Assembly: GCA_963082975.1 (NCBI GenBank)
Contig: OY720346.1
Location: 25,910,720-25,974,719 of the forward strand
Source of the DNA: Labia minor
Taxonomy: Eukaryota; Arthropoda; Insecta; Dermaptera; Spongiphoridae
Direction: 5' to 3'
Length of the DNA: 64,000 bases
A program made the position numbers and the translations under genes. The notes under the pieces were generated by a model, which worked only from the letters and a program-made list of their open reading frames with translations, had not been told where the DNA came from and made no database searches. This document shows positions 22,854-35,361 of the stretch, piece after piece; position 1 is the stretch's first letter; each line of letters opens with the position of its first letter.

Positions 22854-24287
22854 ATAATTGTCTAATCATAACCAAATTAATATTGTTTAATTTATTGAAT
22901 TAGAATATTTTTTTATGATATTTTAATTTGTAATTAAATTGAATTATAAAAATTACAATATCTGAATATAAAATTAATATTTGATAGAAACCATTAGTGA
23001 GTTAAGATACATATAATTTTAAGAAAAAAAATTGTATTTAGTTATATACTTTTAATAGATATTTATTTAATTTTAATCTTTTTTTTCGTTCATTAAAGAA
23101 GTGATTCATTGCAAATGCAATTTTTTATATACATATTTACAATTAATTACAAGTTTTTTTAAATCAGTTAATAATTTATTTATGTTACAATATATTTATA
23201 ATTAGTAATACTCATTAATTATTAATTTATTTTTTATTTTGCTCTCGGAAACCACTCTTTCTTGGTGATTAGAATTTTTAATTATTATTATTTTATTTTT
23301 CGTTACTTTTTTTATTCCGCCTTTCATTGAATTTAAGTTAATGAGCGAAAATGAAAATTTATTTATATTCAATTGTTTTTTTTTCCTACGTATATACTTA
23401 ATTCTAAGAGTATAAAATATTATTTTATTCACTTTTCGTTTAAATTAAATGAAAAGTAAAATATATCTGGAGGTGATTTGCTGGTTTGTCATCCCTGAAA
23501 GAATACAATTTATAATTTAACATTCCTTGAAATTTTTGTGACTATTTTTTTTCTTTATCGAAATATATTAATAATTTATTAACAGTCATAAAAAGTGATT
23601 TAATTATTATGATATAATGCCACAGACAAAAAAAATGAATACTAATTTTTCTTTAAAATAATTTTATGTGATTTTTAATATCCATTCTCTGTCTTTTACA
23701 TTTTTTTTTTTAGACTCGTTTCGATATTTTTTTATCTTTATGTTATTGCTGGAAGTTAATTTTGGTTAAATGTATTTTTACAAATAATCCTCAACGGGTG
23801 GGGAGTACAACTGGATTTTAATTGCGCTTATGAAATTCGACCAAGGTACTAAATCGCTTGACGACATCTCCTTATTAGCCGTAATAAATTCCGTGTTAGC
23901 ATACGGCGGTGGCTATATTTTTTTTTTTTACCTCTGCTTTTACCAGTCTTTTTTTCTTTATTTTTATTCTCTCTCTGTCTCTCTCTTGCTCTTTTATTTC
24001 TTGAACAACGAACAACGCATGTCCCATACATCCTTTTTCCAGGTCCAGCCACTCATTCCATGTGATTCTTCATTTCAATGTTCGTCTTTTTATTATTTAA
24101 TGATTATTCAAACTCACCAATAGATTATAATACTAAACAAGTTAGAAAAATAAAACTATTTTTCATTTTATAGGTAATAATTTTCCGCATTGTATGTTAC
24201 GTTTTATTTATTTCTTCGTTTTTTTTTATTTATTTATTTTTATTCGCTCTCTTTATATAACGAAGAGAGAGATACTAAACACCTCGG

Positions 24288-24312
24288 CGCACACACACAC
24301 ACATACACACAT
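24288..24312. repeat. (CA)n microsatellite
   Basis: CA units with one TA interruption. Confidence 0.9.
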
Positions 24313-24389
24313 GGATAAATATAAAATGATTGTTAACGATTGGTAATAAATAAATTCAGTGCAGGTGAAGAATGCTTTAAATTTATGCC

Positions 24390-24392
<3 letters not shown>

Positions 24393-24420
<28 letters not shown>
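24393..24420. repeat. (TA)n microsatellite
   Basis: About fourteen TA units. Further TA tracts lie at 28325-28345 and 28449-28476. Confidence 0.95.
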
Positions 24421-24424
<4 letters not shown>

Positions 24425-27400
24425 TTTTTTCTAATTATTTCAACTGATAATTAAAATATATCTATAATAAATTTTTAATATTTAATTTTATTTATTTAAT
24501 AAAATATATTAATCAATTCTATTATTTTTTAAATTTAAAACAGGGATGTTTAAAATCAATAATAATTCTCCTATAAAATAATTATAATGGAAAAATAACA
24601 ACAAATAATTTATGATTCTAATAATGATTCATTAATGTTCAAGTCAAAATCAATAAATCTAAAAAAACAAATTCTTTTAGACCTATATAAAATTGAATTA
24701 ATAATATATGGTAAAAAATATTAGTATTATTAAATTTAATTTAGTACTTTTAGTTTATTAATACCTAACTATTAGTTGAATGAAAATGCAGATGGGTTTA
24801 AATAATTTATTAGATAAATTAATTACTTTTATTTATTATATTAATCTATTTATTTGATTTATTTCAACTGAAATAAACAAAAATACACCTAATATATTTT
24901 AATTAAAAGTATTAAATGTTAAAAATTAAATAAAATTGCTATAAATATATTTCAACTTTTCAAAACGTTTTTTTAAAAAAAAATTTTGAAAAATTTTGCA
25001 AAAATAAAATTTCTCAGATATCTTCCAATTAAGGGAGCGATAAAATGCCTCTTAACAATTTTATTCTAATTTTCCCACTTGTCTTTAAATACAAAAATAA
25101 TCACTTGCTAACGTTAATTGCAAAGATTATCATTAACATGTTGGATAATTATGTTATATGATTAAAAAAAAATAATAATTAAAATGCTTATTATATACAA
25201 AGTTACAATGTGGTAAAATTCTAAAAAAAAACATTTATAACTTCTTGAAAGATATTCATTAAGATTTAATTAAATGAATCATTAAAAAAATAAATACCTA
25301 TATTGGGAAGTCATGTATTATAAATCTACAAGATTATTTATTTTTTTACACTTAATATTTTAAGATTAGTATTTAAAAAGAATTTAAAACAATATTATTA
25401 TGAATTAGACACATTCTAATAGATTTTAGTTCAAAAAATTAATGTATATGAATAAATAAGTATTTTTTAATTATATATTTAAATATATTATTATCTCTGC
25501 CTTAACATAATAAAAAATAATAATAATAAATATTAATTAAATATTTATATATTTTTTAGAACTAAAAATAATATTTTTTTTTATTATATAGAAAAAAAAT
25601 AATATAATAATAATTTTTAATTATTATTATTCAATAATTATTTTTATTAATTTTGTTTTTTATTATATTATATTATATTTGTCTAGGAATCAATATTTTC
25701 AATTATATTATAAAATAAATAAAATTATTTAAATCTTTAATTTATTTTATTAATGGATTTTCTACTACATTTAATATATAACATAATTAATTATTTCAAT
25801 AGAAATATCAAATATACAAAAATAGTTATTTCAAATTTAAATTTATCTTGTATAAGAAACTGGTTTAATAATAGCGAGGGCATTCTATCAAAACTCAATT
25901 ATCTTCACTAGGGATTATTTCAATCTAAAAATATTAATTTTCTTTTGATGAAATATTAATTACTTATTTTAATTATTTGTGGATTACTTTAATATTTCAC
26001 AATCTAGAAATATTCTAGATGAAATTATTTACAATTCTACTAATTGATTATCTCATCTACATATAATTTATTTAATAAATAATAAATCAGTAAATCATAT
26101 CATCTAGATATTCTAGATTATTAAAAAAAAATAATTTTATTAAGTTTAAAAATTTATTTATTTTGAAACCTTGATGCTTTTTTGATGAGTCAACAACGTA
26201 TATAACATATTAACTTCAATTTTATTATCCAGTAAAAAAAAAATTACAAACAAAGACCAGGGATAAAGTAAATTCTTATCGTTTAAGAATTCTTTAACCA
26301 TTGCTAATCGTTTTGGCATTTTGAATAAAAAAATAAATAAATAAAACAAAGAGGATTTGTTCTTGCTGCATTTGAAATATTATTTGAAATGCAAAAACAT
26401 GATGAAATATCCATATATCATCATTTTGATATTTAATCTTTTTTATATAATAGTTGATATATATCTTACCTCTAAATATATAAATATATATATATTTCAT
26501 TTTTATAAAATATTATCATATGAAGTAAATTCCTGAATGGTGTACGTATATATTTTCCAATAATAAATTAACAAAATTTTAACTATTTAAATTTATTATA
26601 ATGGTATATGTATTTAAATAAAATAATTCTCATATATATATCATTTAAATATATTATATATATATATTATATTTTACTTGTACTTAATCAATGATTATAA
26701 TAATATTATAAAATAATAATAATAATAATAATATTATAAACTACTCGTATTTTTGAACTCAATTTTTTCAATATTTAATTTTAGATTTAATAAAGTTATA
26801 TTCTCTATTTCTTAATTATAATAATTAATAAATTTAACGATATATTTTAAACTTTTGGGCATTCAAGTCTCTCAAACAAAAATCTTTTGATATCCGTACA
26901 TTAATGAATAATAGCTGTAATTTAGAAAAGACGGATAGAACAAAATAAAAAAAAAATCAAATTAAATTAGACTATAGAATAAGTATTTTTTGTTTTTGTT
27001 TGGCCTCGATAGAATTAGAGAGGCGCGCACTGATAAATGATTAATATGATTATTTTAAAAGCTTTCATAAGAACTTTAATTAAATATAATTACATTTTTT
27101 TTTCCTTCTTAGGTTTATAAAAAATGAGTATAGAGATGAATTAAAGACCTTTTTTTAATTCTATTCATATTTGTGTTAAAAAAAAACTTTAAAAAAAATT
27201 ATACTAGAATTTTGATAAGATGCAATGTTAAAAAATATTGAATTTCATTTTAAATATTATAAGATTATTACATTTAAGTCAAATTTTTAGGAAATATTAA
27301 GCCGGAAGTATTAAGAAAGGTAAAATAATAAAAAAGTAAAAAAAGGGAGATAAAAGAACCAACATCATTTAGGAGTGAATGGGGAGCGGATATAAAAACA

Positions 27401-28440
27401 ATGAATAATTCACTTTCGGTTCAAGATGCTGTAAGCCATAAGCAATAAAAAGGCACTTTATAGCAGATCCAGTGCAACTTGTAATAATTATTGAAGTTGT
27501 GCGGAGAGTTAAACCAAGAAGAAAATAAATAAAAAAAATTAAAAAAAAGGAGAAAGAAAACCAGAAGGATTCTTTTATATTCAAGCTCTAGTTTATGGGA
27601 GCCTTGTGGTGCCTGCCCTTTGTCATAATTTGAATTGGCTTTTAAAATCTCTACATTTAATATTTTATGTGAAAAAAAGCAATTTCAATTTATGTATATT
27701 GGAAGGTAAGAAAAACGCACTTCTCTCTCTCTCACACACACACACACCTTCATTCACTGTTATTTATATTTAATTAAGCATTAGTTGGAAATTTATTGGC
27801 CACACAAACACCACAAAATCTTTTCAATTATTCAGAAGGAGTAATAAAGAAAGAGAGTTGATGTTTTGATGTCTTTTGGTATATACTCGTATTTATTTTA
27901 TTAATCGAGTGGATAACTTTCTTTATTTATGCATTAAAATCCCCATTAATATATTATACAGGTTATATATAAAATCGTCAAATTAATTTTAATATTTCTT
28001 CATTTTTATAATACTCTTTAAAATAGGTATTATAAACAATTTTTTCTATATTGTTTTGTAACTTTTCAGATATCTGAATAAATTGGCGTCTTTTGATATA
28101 CTGTAATTAATTAATTCTGTAGAGATTATATTCAAAATTGATATGTTGTATTGTATGTTAAATTTTGTCTAAAATTTTTTGGATTCATATCATCAATCGT
28201 TGTTCTATGATTTGGTTTATTTCAAAAATATTATAATTAGGTATAGTTTTTTATTATTATTTTCCCTATATTTTTAATTATTAATTTAACATAATATAAT
28301 TAAAAATAAAATTGAAATAAATTTATATATATATATATATATATAGTGTATATATATAACAAAATGAAAGTATTTTTCAATTTTAATTAAACGTTCATGT
28401 GAGTGTGAAATGAAGTGGAAAATCGTTCGTCTTTTTATGT

Positions 28441-28480
<40 letters not shown>

Positions 28481-29029
28481 CTTATATAATTTATGTAAAT
28501 TGTCAAAGCACTATAAAAAATAAAAAAAGTACAATCATCGTATTTCTTACTGTAAACATCCTATTTACTTCTCTCAAGGAAATGTTTCGTAGAAAACAAG
28601 AATGAAATCCTCCCTCCCCGGGTCTCATGAATGTTTATTATCAACAATTTAAAAAAAAATCAACAAAACTATTTCAAGTATATTAACCGACTGAAATTTA
28701 TAAAAAGAAAAATTGCAATTTGCATTAAAAAGAGGACCGCGAAATAAATATTCTTGTAAAAGAGATCCAAGTAAAAAAACCATTAATTCCACTTTAAGAA
28801 TCAATTATCGCTTTATTAGTTCAATTTATTGAACAGTTTAATTTCTATTTGGTGGTGGTTTTATATAATTCTTTAGAAAGTAATGTTAATGATTCCTAGA
28901 TTTATTCTCAATGTATTTATTGAACATTTCCCTGATTCGTTGTTTCGATTTCTTCTAATCTTACCGCGCTACTCTTTTTAGTGACTTCAATGCACTACTT
29001 TAAGTTTAACAAAAGGAAATCATTATGCA

Positions 29030-29240
29030 TGTGATTGAAGGCGCATCTTTGTTGTTGTTGTTGAAGTTCAAAGCGGCCCATTAGAGAATTCGCAAGGAAC
29101 AAAGTGGTCGGCTAATTGGCCGTTCTGGGACCTGTGTCCCCTGCCCTCAATCCGGTCCTTTAACCCTGAAGCAATTCCAATTACCCTCTTTCACCTGTTG
29201 CTAATTAACCTGGACCCGATGATCATTTATATTATAAAGA
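29030..29240. other. High-complexity island with homeodomain- and E-box-like motifs
   Basis: About 200 bp of mixed composition in A+T-rich DNA. Contains CAAAGCGGCCCATTAG, GGTCGGCTAATTGGCC, TGGGACCTGTGTCCC (an imperfect palindrome), CACCTGTTGCTAATTAACC and GGACCCGATGATC. CTAATTGG and CTAATTAA are homeodomain-type cores and CACCTG is an E-box. No open frame, no repeat membership. Candidate cis-regulatory element (inference). Confidence 0.35.
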
Positions 29241-30567
29241 ACGTACTTGGAGAGATAGAGAGGGAGGGGAAGGAGGACATGCAAGAAGTATAGAAGTTGA
29301 TTTGATTTCCATTCGAGTGTCAGATATGTCAGTTTTAATTGAAAAATACGATTGCATGGGGTGGGGACATCCAAATGTCACAAACGTAACGAAAGTATAC
29401 GATGAGAAACCAGCAGTTAAATAAGCAGAATAAAAAATCATTGGAGCAAACGATCAAAAAAAAAAAAATAAAATAAAAATAATAATAAATAAATAATAAT
29501 ATAAATAAATATATCCGATCATGAGAAGATTAGATTTCAAGATATGAAGATCTAAGAAAACAATCCTTTCAATTGGAGATCGACTTTCTTCAAGTTTATT
29601 GATTCTATTCTAACATTGAGAACAAAGCTTTTCCTTTTACCTTTATAAGCATTGTTACCTATTGCGTCTTATTTTTCCATAATATATAATTTTTATATAC
29701 ACATTGTAGCTATTTATAATATTAATATTAATATAAAATTAACAATCTCAGAGTTTCAAATTAAAAAAAAAAATTTTCAAAGTTACATATCAATAAAAAT
29801 TAAAAACCGTTACAATAAATTAACAGTTATTATTATTATTATTTGTTACTTTTTATATGTTAAGTAATATGTATTAATAATAAAATAATAAAATTATTTT
29901 AATAGAGACACAAAATTTAACTCCCACCAACGAAAATTCTCTCTCTTATGATTGTTGATCGTAAGTTGATCATATTTTAGTGAGGTTGAAAGTGAGTTGT
30001 ATGAAGATGGTCGCTGGGATTTAAAACCATCGAATTGAGTTTCGCTACAGAGAGAGATTCATAAAATGTAAATTTGCTTAAACTAAAATATAAACTTTTA
30101 GATAATAATAATTTTAGATAAATTTTATCATTATCTTAAAATAAAATTAGTACATATAATATATACAATGTCCAAAAATAAGATTTGAAAATGAGATTTA
30201 TGGATTTAACCAGAGACACTTGTAGAAACATTTTAATATATTATAAAACAAACTAAAATTCAATTGAAAATTTTAAACCATAATAAAATCAATTTTTTTA
30301 TACATAATACACGGTGAAATTTCAACTATGAAATATTTGTTTTACTTTTTAATATTGTATTTAAACAAACATAGAGAAACATTAAATGAAAAGAAATAAG
30401 TTTCTAATAATGCTGTAACAACCGTAATGCGCATAAAGTAAATATATCAATTTACTTAAATCTTCAAGAGCCATAATATACAAAAATGTTATTATTAAGA
30501 CTTATTTTTAAATTTGATTTTAATTTATATCGTTTATATAAATTTCAATAAATTATATTATAATATT
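29241..30567. other. A+T-rich noncoding stretch
   Basis: Low complexity. A short mixed patch lies at 29341-29420; an A/AAT-rich tract at 29456-29510. Nothing recognised. Confidence 0.5.
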
Positions 30568-31206
30568 CGAGGGTCGTTCACAAAGAAACCGCCGTTTTGA
30601 AATAAAAAATAAACCAATTGAGATACAAAAATTTTATTATATACATTTTAAAACTACACTTTTTCTCTACTTTTCTACATATTCACCAAATAAATTCAAG
30701 CACTTATCATATCTTTTAACAGTTTTTAAATGCATAAAAATCTGCCGCCTGAGAGCATAGCCAACCTGTAACAGTCTCATCTCCGGTAACGATCTTGTTC
30801 AAAAAAGTTTCTCCTTCAATGTCATACCGAGTAAGAAAGTCTATGGTAGAACTCATTCTTTTCATTTTGTGATCGTCGGTGAGCACTTTTGGAATCCAAC
30901 TTGTGATAGCCAAGTTTTTCTGTCACTATCTCTTCGAAAAATTTCAGGAAAACGATCGGAAAATCCCGAGATTGTGAAGCGCCGGTTCTCACGAATTTTC
31001 TCGTTCACTTTGTTCACCAAGAAATCACTGACGAGACAAGCGGAAGATTTTTATGCAGACGGCATTTCAAAAACTGTTAAAAGATATGATAAGTGCTTGA
31101 ATTTATTTGGTGAATATGTACAAAAGTAGAGAAAAAGTGTAGTTTTTTAAAATGTATATAATAAATTTTTTGTATCTCAATTGGTTTACTTTGTGAACGA
31201 CCCTCG
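30568..31206 (-). mobile_element. Foldback mariner: two inverted copies of the 3' end around an internal fragment
   Basis: Both termini read CGAGGGTCGTTCACAAAG inward (30568 and, inverted, 31206), and TA follows the right end (31207-31208). Unlike a normal mariner, the identity is not limited to the TIRs: about 170 bp at the left (30568-30745) and right (31041-31206) are inverted copies of the same transposase 3' end, with ~24 bp missing from the right arm. The right arm encodes on the plus strand the transposase C-terminus KRYDKCLNLFGEYVQK and its stop at 31127-31129. Between the arms the minus strand encodes the middle of the protein. The element is therefore a palindrome built from two 3' ends, not a simple deletion. 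Confidence 0.8.
30716..31035 (-). pseudogene. Mariner transposase middle region, broken
   Basis: On the minus strand VSDFLVNKVNEKIRENRRFT (from about 31029) is followed in the same frame by a stretch that shifts near 30920 into LAITSWIPKVLTDDHKMKRM and then STIDFLTRYDIEGETFLNKI and VTGDET. This covers the second helix-turn-helix, the WVPR-like linker and the first catalytic Asp of the DD34D triad (D in VTGDE). It then jumps directly to the C-terminal GWLCSQAADFYA (about 30770-30735), so the second and third Asp are deleted. The N-terminal ~50 residues are also absent, replaced by the inverted 3' end. Inactive. Confidence 0.8.
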
Positions 31207-31221
31207 TATTATTGTAAATAA

Positions 31222-31402
31222 AAATTGATAATCTATATAAATCCGAAGGCTGGCTAAAATTGACTTATCGTGGGAGAGGGTGTGAGAGATATGGGAGAGG
31301 ATAGGGACTGGAGGGTTGTGGCTCAGAATAGGAATACTTGGAGGGGTGTGGTTGCTGCGGCCAAGAACTTTCGAGTTCCATAGAGCCACAGAGATATATA
31401 TT
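31222..31402 (+). repeat. LINE 3' end fragment
   Basis: Contains GGGAGAGGATAGGGACTGG, GTGGCTCAGAATAGGAATAC, TTGCTGCGGCCAAGAACTTT and CGAGTTCCATAGAGCCACAG followed by ATATATA. The coding part corresponds to the C-terminal QDRDTWRNV...AKN region of the LINE at 21405-22568. The terminal AACTTTCGAGTTCC...GAGCCACAGAGATA tail recurs at 47618-47662, defining this LINE's 3' end, which finishes in a short A/T repeat instead of a long A-tail. It begins 16 bp after the foldback mariner. Confidence 0.7.
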
Positions 31403-32219
31403 CACTACTCCCGATCCACTAAAAACAAAAAGATAAAAAATATAATCTACTCATCATATTGCACAAAATTATCTGAAGATATGATTATAAATTTAATAAT
31501 CACCCTATAGTCTATATCTATAGTCTTTCTTATGAAAAGGTAAACTGATTTATGTTTAAATTCTTATATTATATTTATTTATCTATTTATGTATTTATTA
31601 AGGAGAAACCAAATAGGCGCCTGTTTTATCTTATTTAATCAATTTTCAAGTCTCCCTTTATTTTGTTTGCCATTTATTAAAACAATTTACATTTTTAACT
31701 TGGCAATATGATTAAACGTTATCGACTTCAATAAGTTTTTTTTTTCTACAACCATTTTTTATCACATATTGTAAATCAATGGCGATAGTTGAATTGAAAT
31801 GATTAAATTCAAATACAAAGAAATAAATTGTCATACGCTTTAGTTGTTTGCGAACCCCCTCGTCATTCAATCTACAACCATATCAGTCTTATATTTATTT
31901 CGATAACGAAGAATGAACGTTGTTTTAACACTCAATACAGTTAAGTTTTTTGATTTGTTATAATCGCACACCACGACAGCCGTATACGATATGATACGCG
32001 GTTGGTAAAGGTAAGACAAGTGAAATATTTACTCTGATCCCTATTAAAGATAATAATAAAATGAAAATGCGCCTGAGACAATAAAATAGATATAATAATA
32101 TATTTATTATATTCGTCGATATAATTATTATAATGGTTATAGTTTTGTTTCACTTTCTAAAAAGAATACTATAACTAAACAAAAGATTTATTTATTTATA
32201 TAATTTATTATGTCCTTTG

Positions 32220-32254
<35 letters not shown>

Positions 32255-32720
32255 GATTGAATTGTGAAGTGTGAAATGAAATAAAACTTCAAATCTATCT
32301 GACAATGAGATTGGATAATAAGTAAATATCTTGCAGGGGTCACAGCCTTGAATGTATACATTTTATTTAGTTGGATTAATTAAATCTAGAAAGCATTTAT
32401 AAAAATATATAAGTTTTGTTAGATTTGAAAATTTGTTTTATATCATATACTTAGAAAAAATTAATTCAAAGGTTTTAAGATAATTTATATTTTTTATATT
32501 TGAATAGATTTTTTATTATTTTATTTATACCTGAGATGCGCCAGATTAAGCGAGGTGTGCGACGATTGCCATAACTGAAAATAAAATGAGCTGTGGCAAC
32601 CGATTTAAAAAAACATTATATATATATATATTTATATTTATATTTATGTATTTTTTATTTCACTAGGTAGTTTAATGTAATAAAAAATTTCCGACAATGA
32701 ATATAAAATTAATTCTTTGT
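31403..32720. other. A+T-rich noncoding stretch
   Basis: A (TA)n tract at 32223-32251. A small mixed patch at about 32530-32605 (GAGATGCGCCAGATTAAGCG, GTGTGCGACGATTGCC) is unassigned. No gene recognised. Confidence 0.5.
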
Positions 32721-32985
32721 AAACTACCACTTCGGGTTTCTGGATATATTACCAAAAGTTGAAGAATTCATGCTACTGATGCATGTAAATATATCAAATT
32801 ATATTAAAATCCAATGAGCTGTTCGTTATACACGTCTATACGTACACACAATGAACGAACAAACATCTTGCTAAAAATACTTTTTTCTTTTAACAAAATG
32901 CATGATTGGTGGAGATATGTCAAAATCATGTGAAATTTGGTGAGAACATAATACCTTCCCCTTTCTATCATCGGTCGGTAAAAAA
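32721..32985 (-). repeat. TAC-A element, old 5'-truncated copy
   Basis: From CTACCACTTCGGGTTTCTGG to CATCGGTCGGTAAAAA it follows the TAC-A order with many substitutions. The GTCY core has decayed (ATACGTACACACAATGAACG). The part carrying the TGACGTCA pair is absent. The divergence marks it as one of the oldest copies here. Confidence 0.7.
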
Positions 32986-33313
32986 AGATTTGTAAAAATT
33001 ATAAAGAAAAATAGAAAAATAGTAAAAATAAATTGTAAATCTTCTTTGTATTTATTATTAGTTATATTATTATCGTTATATACACTTCAAAAAAATATCC
33101 ATAAAAATAACACATAACATGTGAAGGGGACCGTGATTTTCCCTGGAAGAAAAAAAGTTTAATCCCCCATAATTTATAGATAGAATATCAATAGAATATT
33201 CAATTTCATTTAATTTCTTTTCTTACGTTTAAATGGTATTTCCCAATCACTTAATTAATATATTATATAATATTGGAATATTTTCATATTTATTTCTATA
33301 TTATTTAATTTTT
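32986..33313. other. A+T-rich noncoding stretch
   Basis: Nothing recognised. Confidence 0.5.
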
Positions 33314-33703
33314 TTACTTTCCCGCATACTTGTATAAGGGAAGTATTGGAATATCGTCAAAAATTTCGATTTCGATAGATCTTGACGTTTTAGACCTCCC
33401 TGAGTCGGAAAATGCCATTTTTCGAATTATGTCTGTGTGTGTATATATGGATGTATGAATGTATGTGTAATGTTTGTCTGTGAGCAAATTTACTCAGAAA
33501 GTACCAGTTTGCTTCGAGATATTTGCTTCCTATTTTGTATATAGATTTAAAAATATGAAAAAAATTCAGATACCAAATTTCAAAACCATTTTACTTTATA
33601 ATTTAAATTAATTAATTTGTTTATTTTTATTGTTAAAACATAATCATCATCTAATTACCTATTTATATGCGAAAAATCTAATGGAGGATACTCCCGCTTT
33701 TTA
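33314..33703 (+). repeat. TAC-C element, copy 1
   Basis: Starts TTTTTTACTTTCCCGCATAC, pairs with TAAGGGAAGTATTGG in an imperfect hairpin, then GATTTCGATAGATCTTGACG, CCTCCCTGAGTCGGAAAATG, a degenerate TGTATG core (about 33428-33475) and AAGTACCAGTTTGCTTCGAG. It ends near ATGCGAAAAATCT...GGATACTCCCGC. The 13-bp ACTTTCCCGCATA of the left end is mirrored, with mutations, near the right end. The motif block with ACCGGAAG present in copy 2 is deleted after the core. Confidence 0.75.
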
Positions 33704-33867
33704 TAAATAACTATTATTGTATTTATGTTTTAGCGAGAGTTAAAACCATATTAACAAATTTCTTATTTATTTTTTTTATATTGCATATATAAACAAAAAA
33801 AAAATTAAGTTCAAATTTTTAAAGTGAATTTTACAATATGCTTTCTCAAAATTCAGAATTTATATTA
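33704..33867. other. A+T-rich spacer
   Basis: Nothing recognised between the TAC-C copy and the TAC-A terminal fragment. Confidence 0.5.
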
Positions 33868-33902
33868 AAACAATACCTCCCTTACTATCGTCGGTCGGTA
33901 AA
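33868..33902 (-). repeat. TAC-A terminal fragment
   Basis: AAACAATACCTCCCTTACTA followed by TCGTCGGTCGGTAAAAA: only the last ~35 bp of TAC-A, well preserved. Confidence 0.8.
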
Positions 33903-34159
33903 AATTGAAAAATATTTATTTTTGAAAACAATTGATAGATTGATTAATTTACATAAAATCTTTTAAAAATTTATTTTAAAATTTGGTATGATTATATTAT
34001 AAATTATTTATTGTTTACGAATATCTGTTCATTTTTTTTATTGTTTATTTATTTTTTAGATTTTTAGATACTAGTTATATATAAAAAACATAATGATAGA
34101 TATTTTGTTTGTAGAAGATGAGAGGTGTATAATAATTAATAGTTTTTACTGTTTAATAT
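33903..34159. other. A+T-rich spacer
   Basis: Nothing recognised. Confidence 0.5.
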
Positions 34160-34420
34160 ATTCTTAAGTCATAAAGATCGTTGATGGGTGGGTGGAGAAA
34201 TATTTCAAAAGTCGGGTGGAATAATTCAAGTCTTTAATAGAGCGAATGCACCTGCAGGTGTCGACCCACCCGATTACCAGTAATAGGCACATTTAATTGT
34301 CATTTGAAAAATTGTAGTGTTCGGTTTTTGCCATAAATCCTCCTCAGGGCTTATTAACAGCTCAGGGAGGCCAAGCAGTCGTCCTTACTTCCCCCACCCC
34401 TACCTTCTCAAAATAATAAC
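34160..34420. other. High-complexity island with a 12-bp E-box palindrome
   Basis: Mixed-composition sequence with the perfect palindrome CACCTGCAGGTG at 34249-34260 (two overlapping-type E-boxes, CACCTG and CAGGTG), flanked by an 8-bp inverted repeat TCGGGTGG (34212-34219) / CCACCCGA (34266-34273). Also GATTACCAGTAATAGG, TTTTTGCCATAAATCC and two CTCAGGG words. No reading frame and no relation to the repeats here. Candidate enhancer-like conserved element; function is inference. Confidence 0.4.
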
Positions 34421-34438
34421 TAATCCTTTTGCTATTGC

Positions 34439-34441
<3 letters not shown>

Positions 34442-34478
<37 letters not shown>
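34442..34478. repeat. (TA)n microsatellite
   Basis: About eighteen TA units; a second TA tract lies at 34558-34580. Confidence 0.95.
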
Positions 34479-34481
<3 letters not shown>

Positions 34482-34619
34482 ACTTGTGCTGATTTATATT
34501 ACCACAAGTAGCAATCGGACAGTGTTTATTATATTTATTTATTTTTATTTTTTGCTTATATATATATATATATATATATATGTATCAATCTTTTTTTAGT
34601 GAATTTTTTTTTCCCTACC

Positions 34620-34800
34620 CAGATAAATCCTTGGGTTGCTTTTATCCACCGCCGCTGCCGTTCGTTGTTGCTCCATTGCGCAAATGCGAATTATCCGTCT
34701 CGCTAGAGTGGAGATTTCATATTAATTTTAAACGATTCGCACACAGTCTCGCCTCAGTGATCAGCCAATGACACACTCAACCACAGACACTCGTACATGT
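34620..34800. other. High-complexity island with C/EBP-like site
   Basis: Contains CCACCGCCGCTGCCG, the C/EBP-type half-palindrome ATTGCGCAA (34675-34683) and CAGTGATCAGCCAATGACAC. The 63-codon frame at 34580-34771 crosses it but starts inside the TA repeat and shows no domain. Candidate regulatory element or exon. Confidence 0.3.
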
Positions 34801-35361
34801 GTTCAGAAAAGGATACATTGATAGTGACGATTCGATACAATTGAAGAAAGAATAAAAATTACAAACAAGATCAAAACATTTTACCGCCTGTAATTATAAA
34901 AATGGAATAATTATCATGTTTATTGTGGTCTAGGATATGTATCTGAACCTAAATTGGTTTAATTTTTTTTATATTATATCTATTAAACAAGAAAATATAT
35001 TTTCTAAGTAAAGATAGAGTTTGAAATGAAAAAAATACTAATGGAGTTAGTCTGTCAAAAAATAGTACTTAAGGGTTGTCAAGCAGTAATTATGACTAAG
35101 AAAAAAACACAAGGATAACGATCCGGTCCTTTAATAATTTAAAGTAATATCATAGAATAATAATGCGGCCAATAACTTCCAATTCAGAAAACCTTTGAAA
35201 TATACATTAGAAGAAATCCTTTAAACATGAAAACAAACTATACCAGAAATATTTTTGAATCTTTATTATATGTGACCTGATTAAAAATATGTCCAAAGTA
35301 AATGGTAACTATATATAGTAGAAAGATAGATAGATAAATATATTAGTAGATTATTACTATG
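34801..35361. other. A+T-rich noncoding stretch
   Basis: Nothing recognised. Confidence 0.5.

Larger units (their letters stand above)
22854..29029. other. Long A+T-rich noncoding stretch
   Basis: Largely TA/TTA low-complexity DNA, with ATT-type repeats around 25500-25680 and 26700-26735. A mixed patch at about 23800-24060 (GCTTGACGACATCTCCTTAT, GTTAGCATACGGCGGTGGCT) precedes a pyrimidine-rich run and carries frames on both strands that look composition-driven. A second mixed patch is at about 27590-27640. No gene, TIR or RNA recognised. Confidence 0.5.

Noticed and set aside
22660-22903. Overlapping 71- and 62-codon frames on both strands
   Set aside because: Both are read-through of the SINE at 22571-22853.
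23830-24123. 97-codon plus-strand frame and its minus-strand counterpart rich in Arg/Lys
   Set aside because: Driven by a pyrimidine-rich run; no motif, and both strands are equally open.
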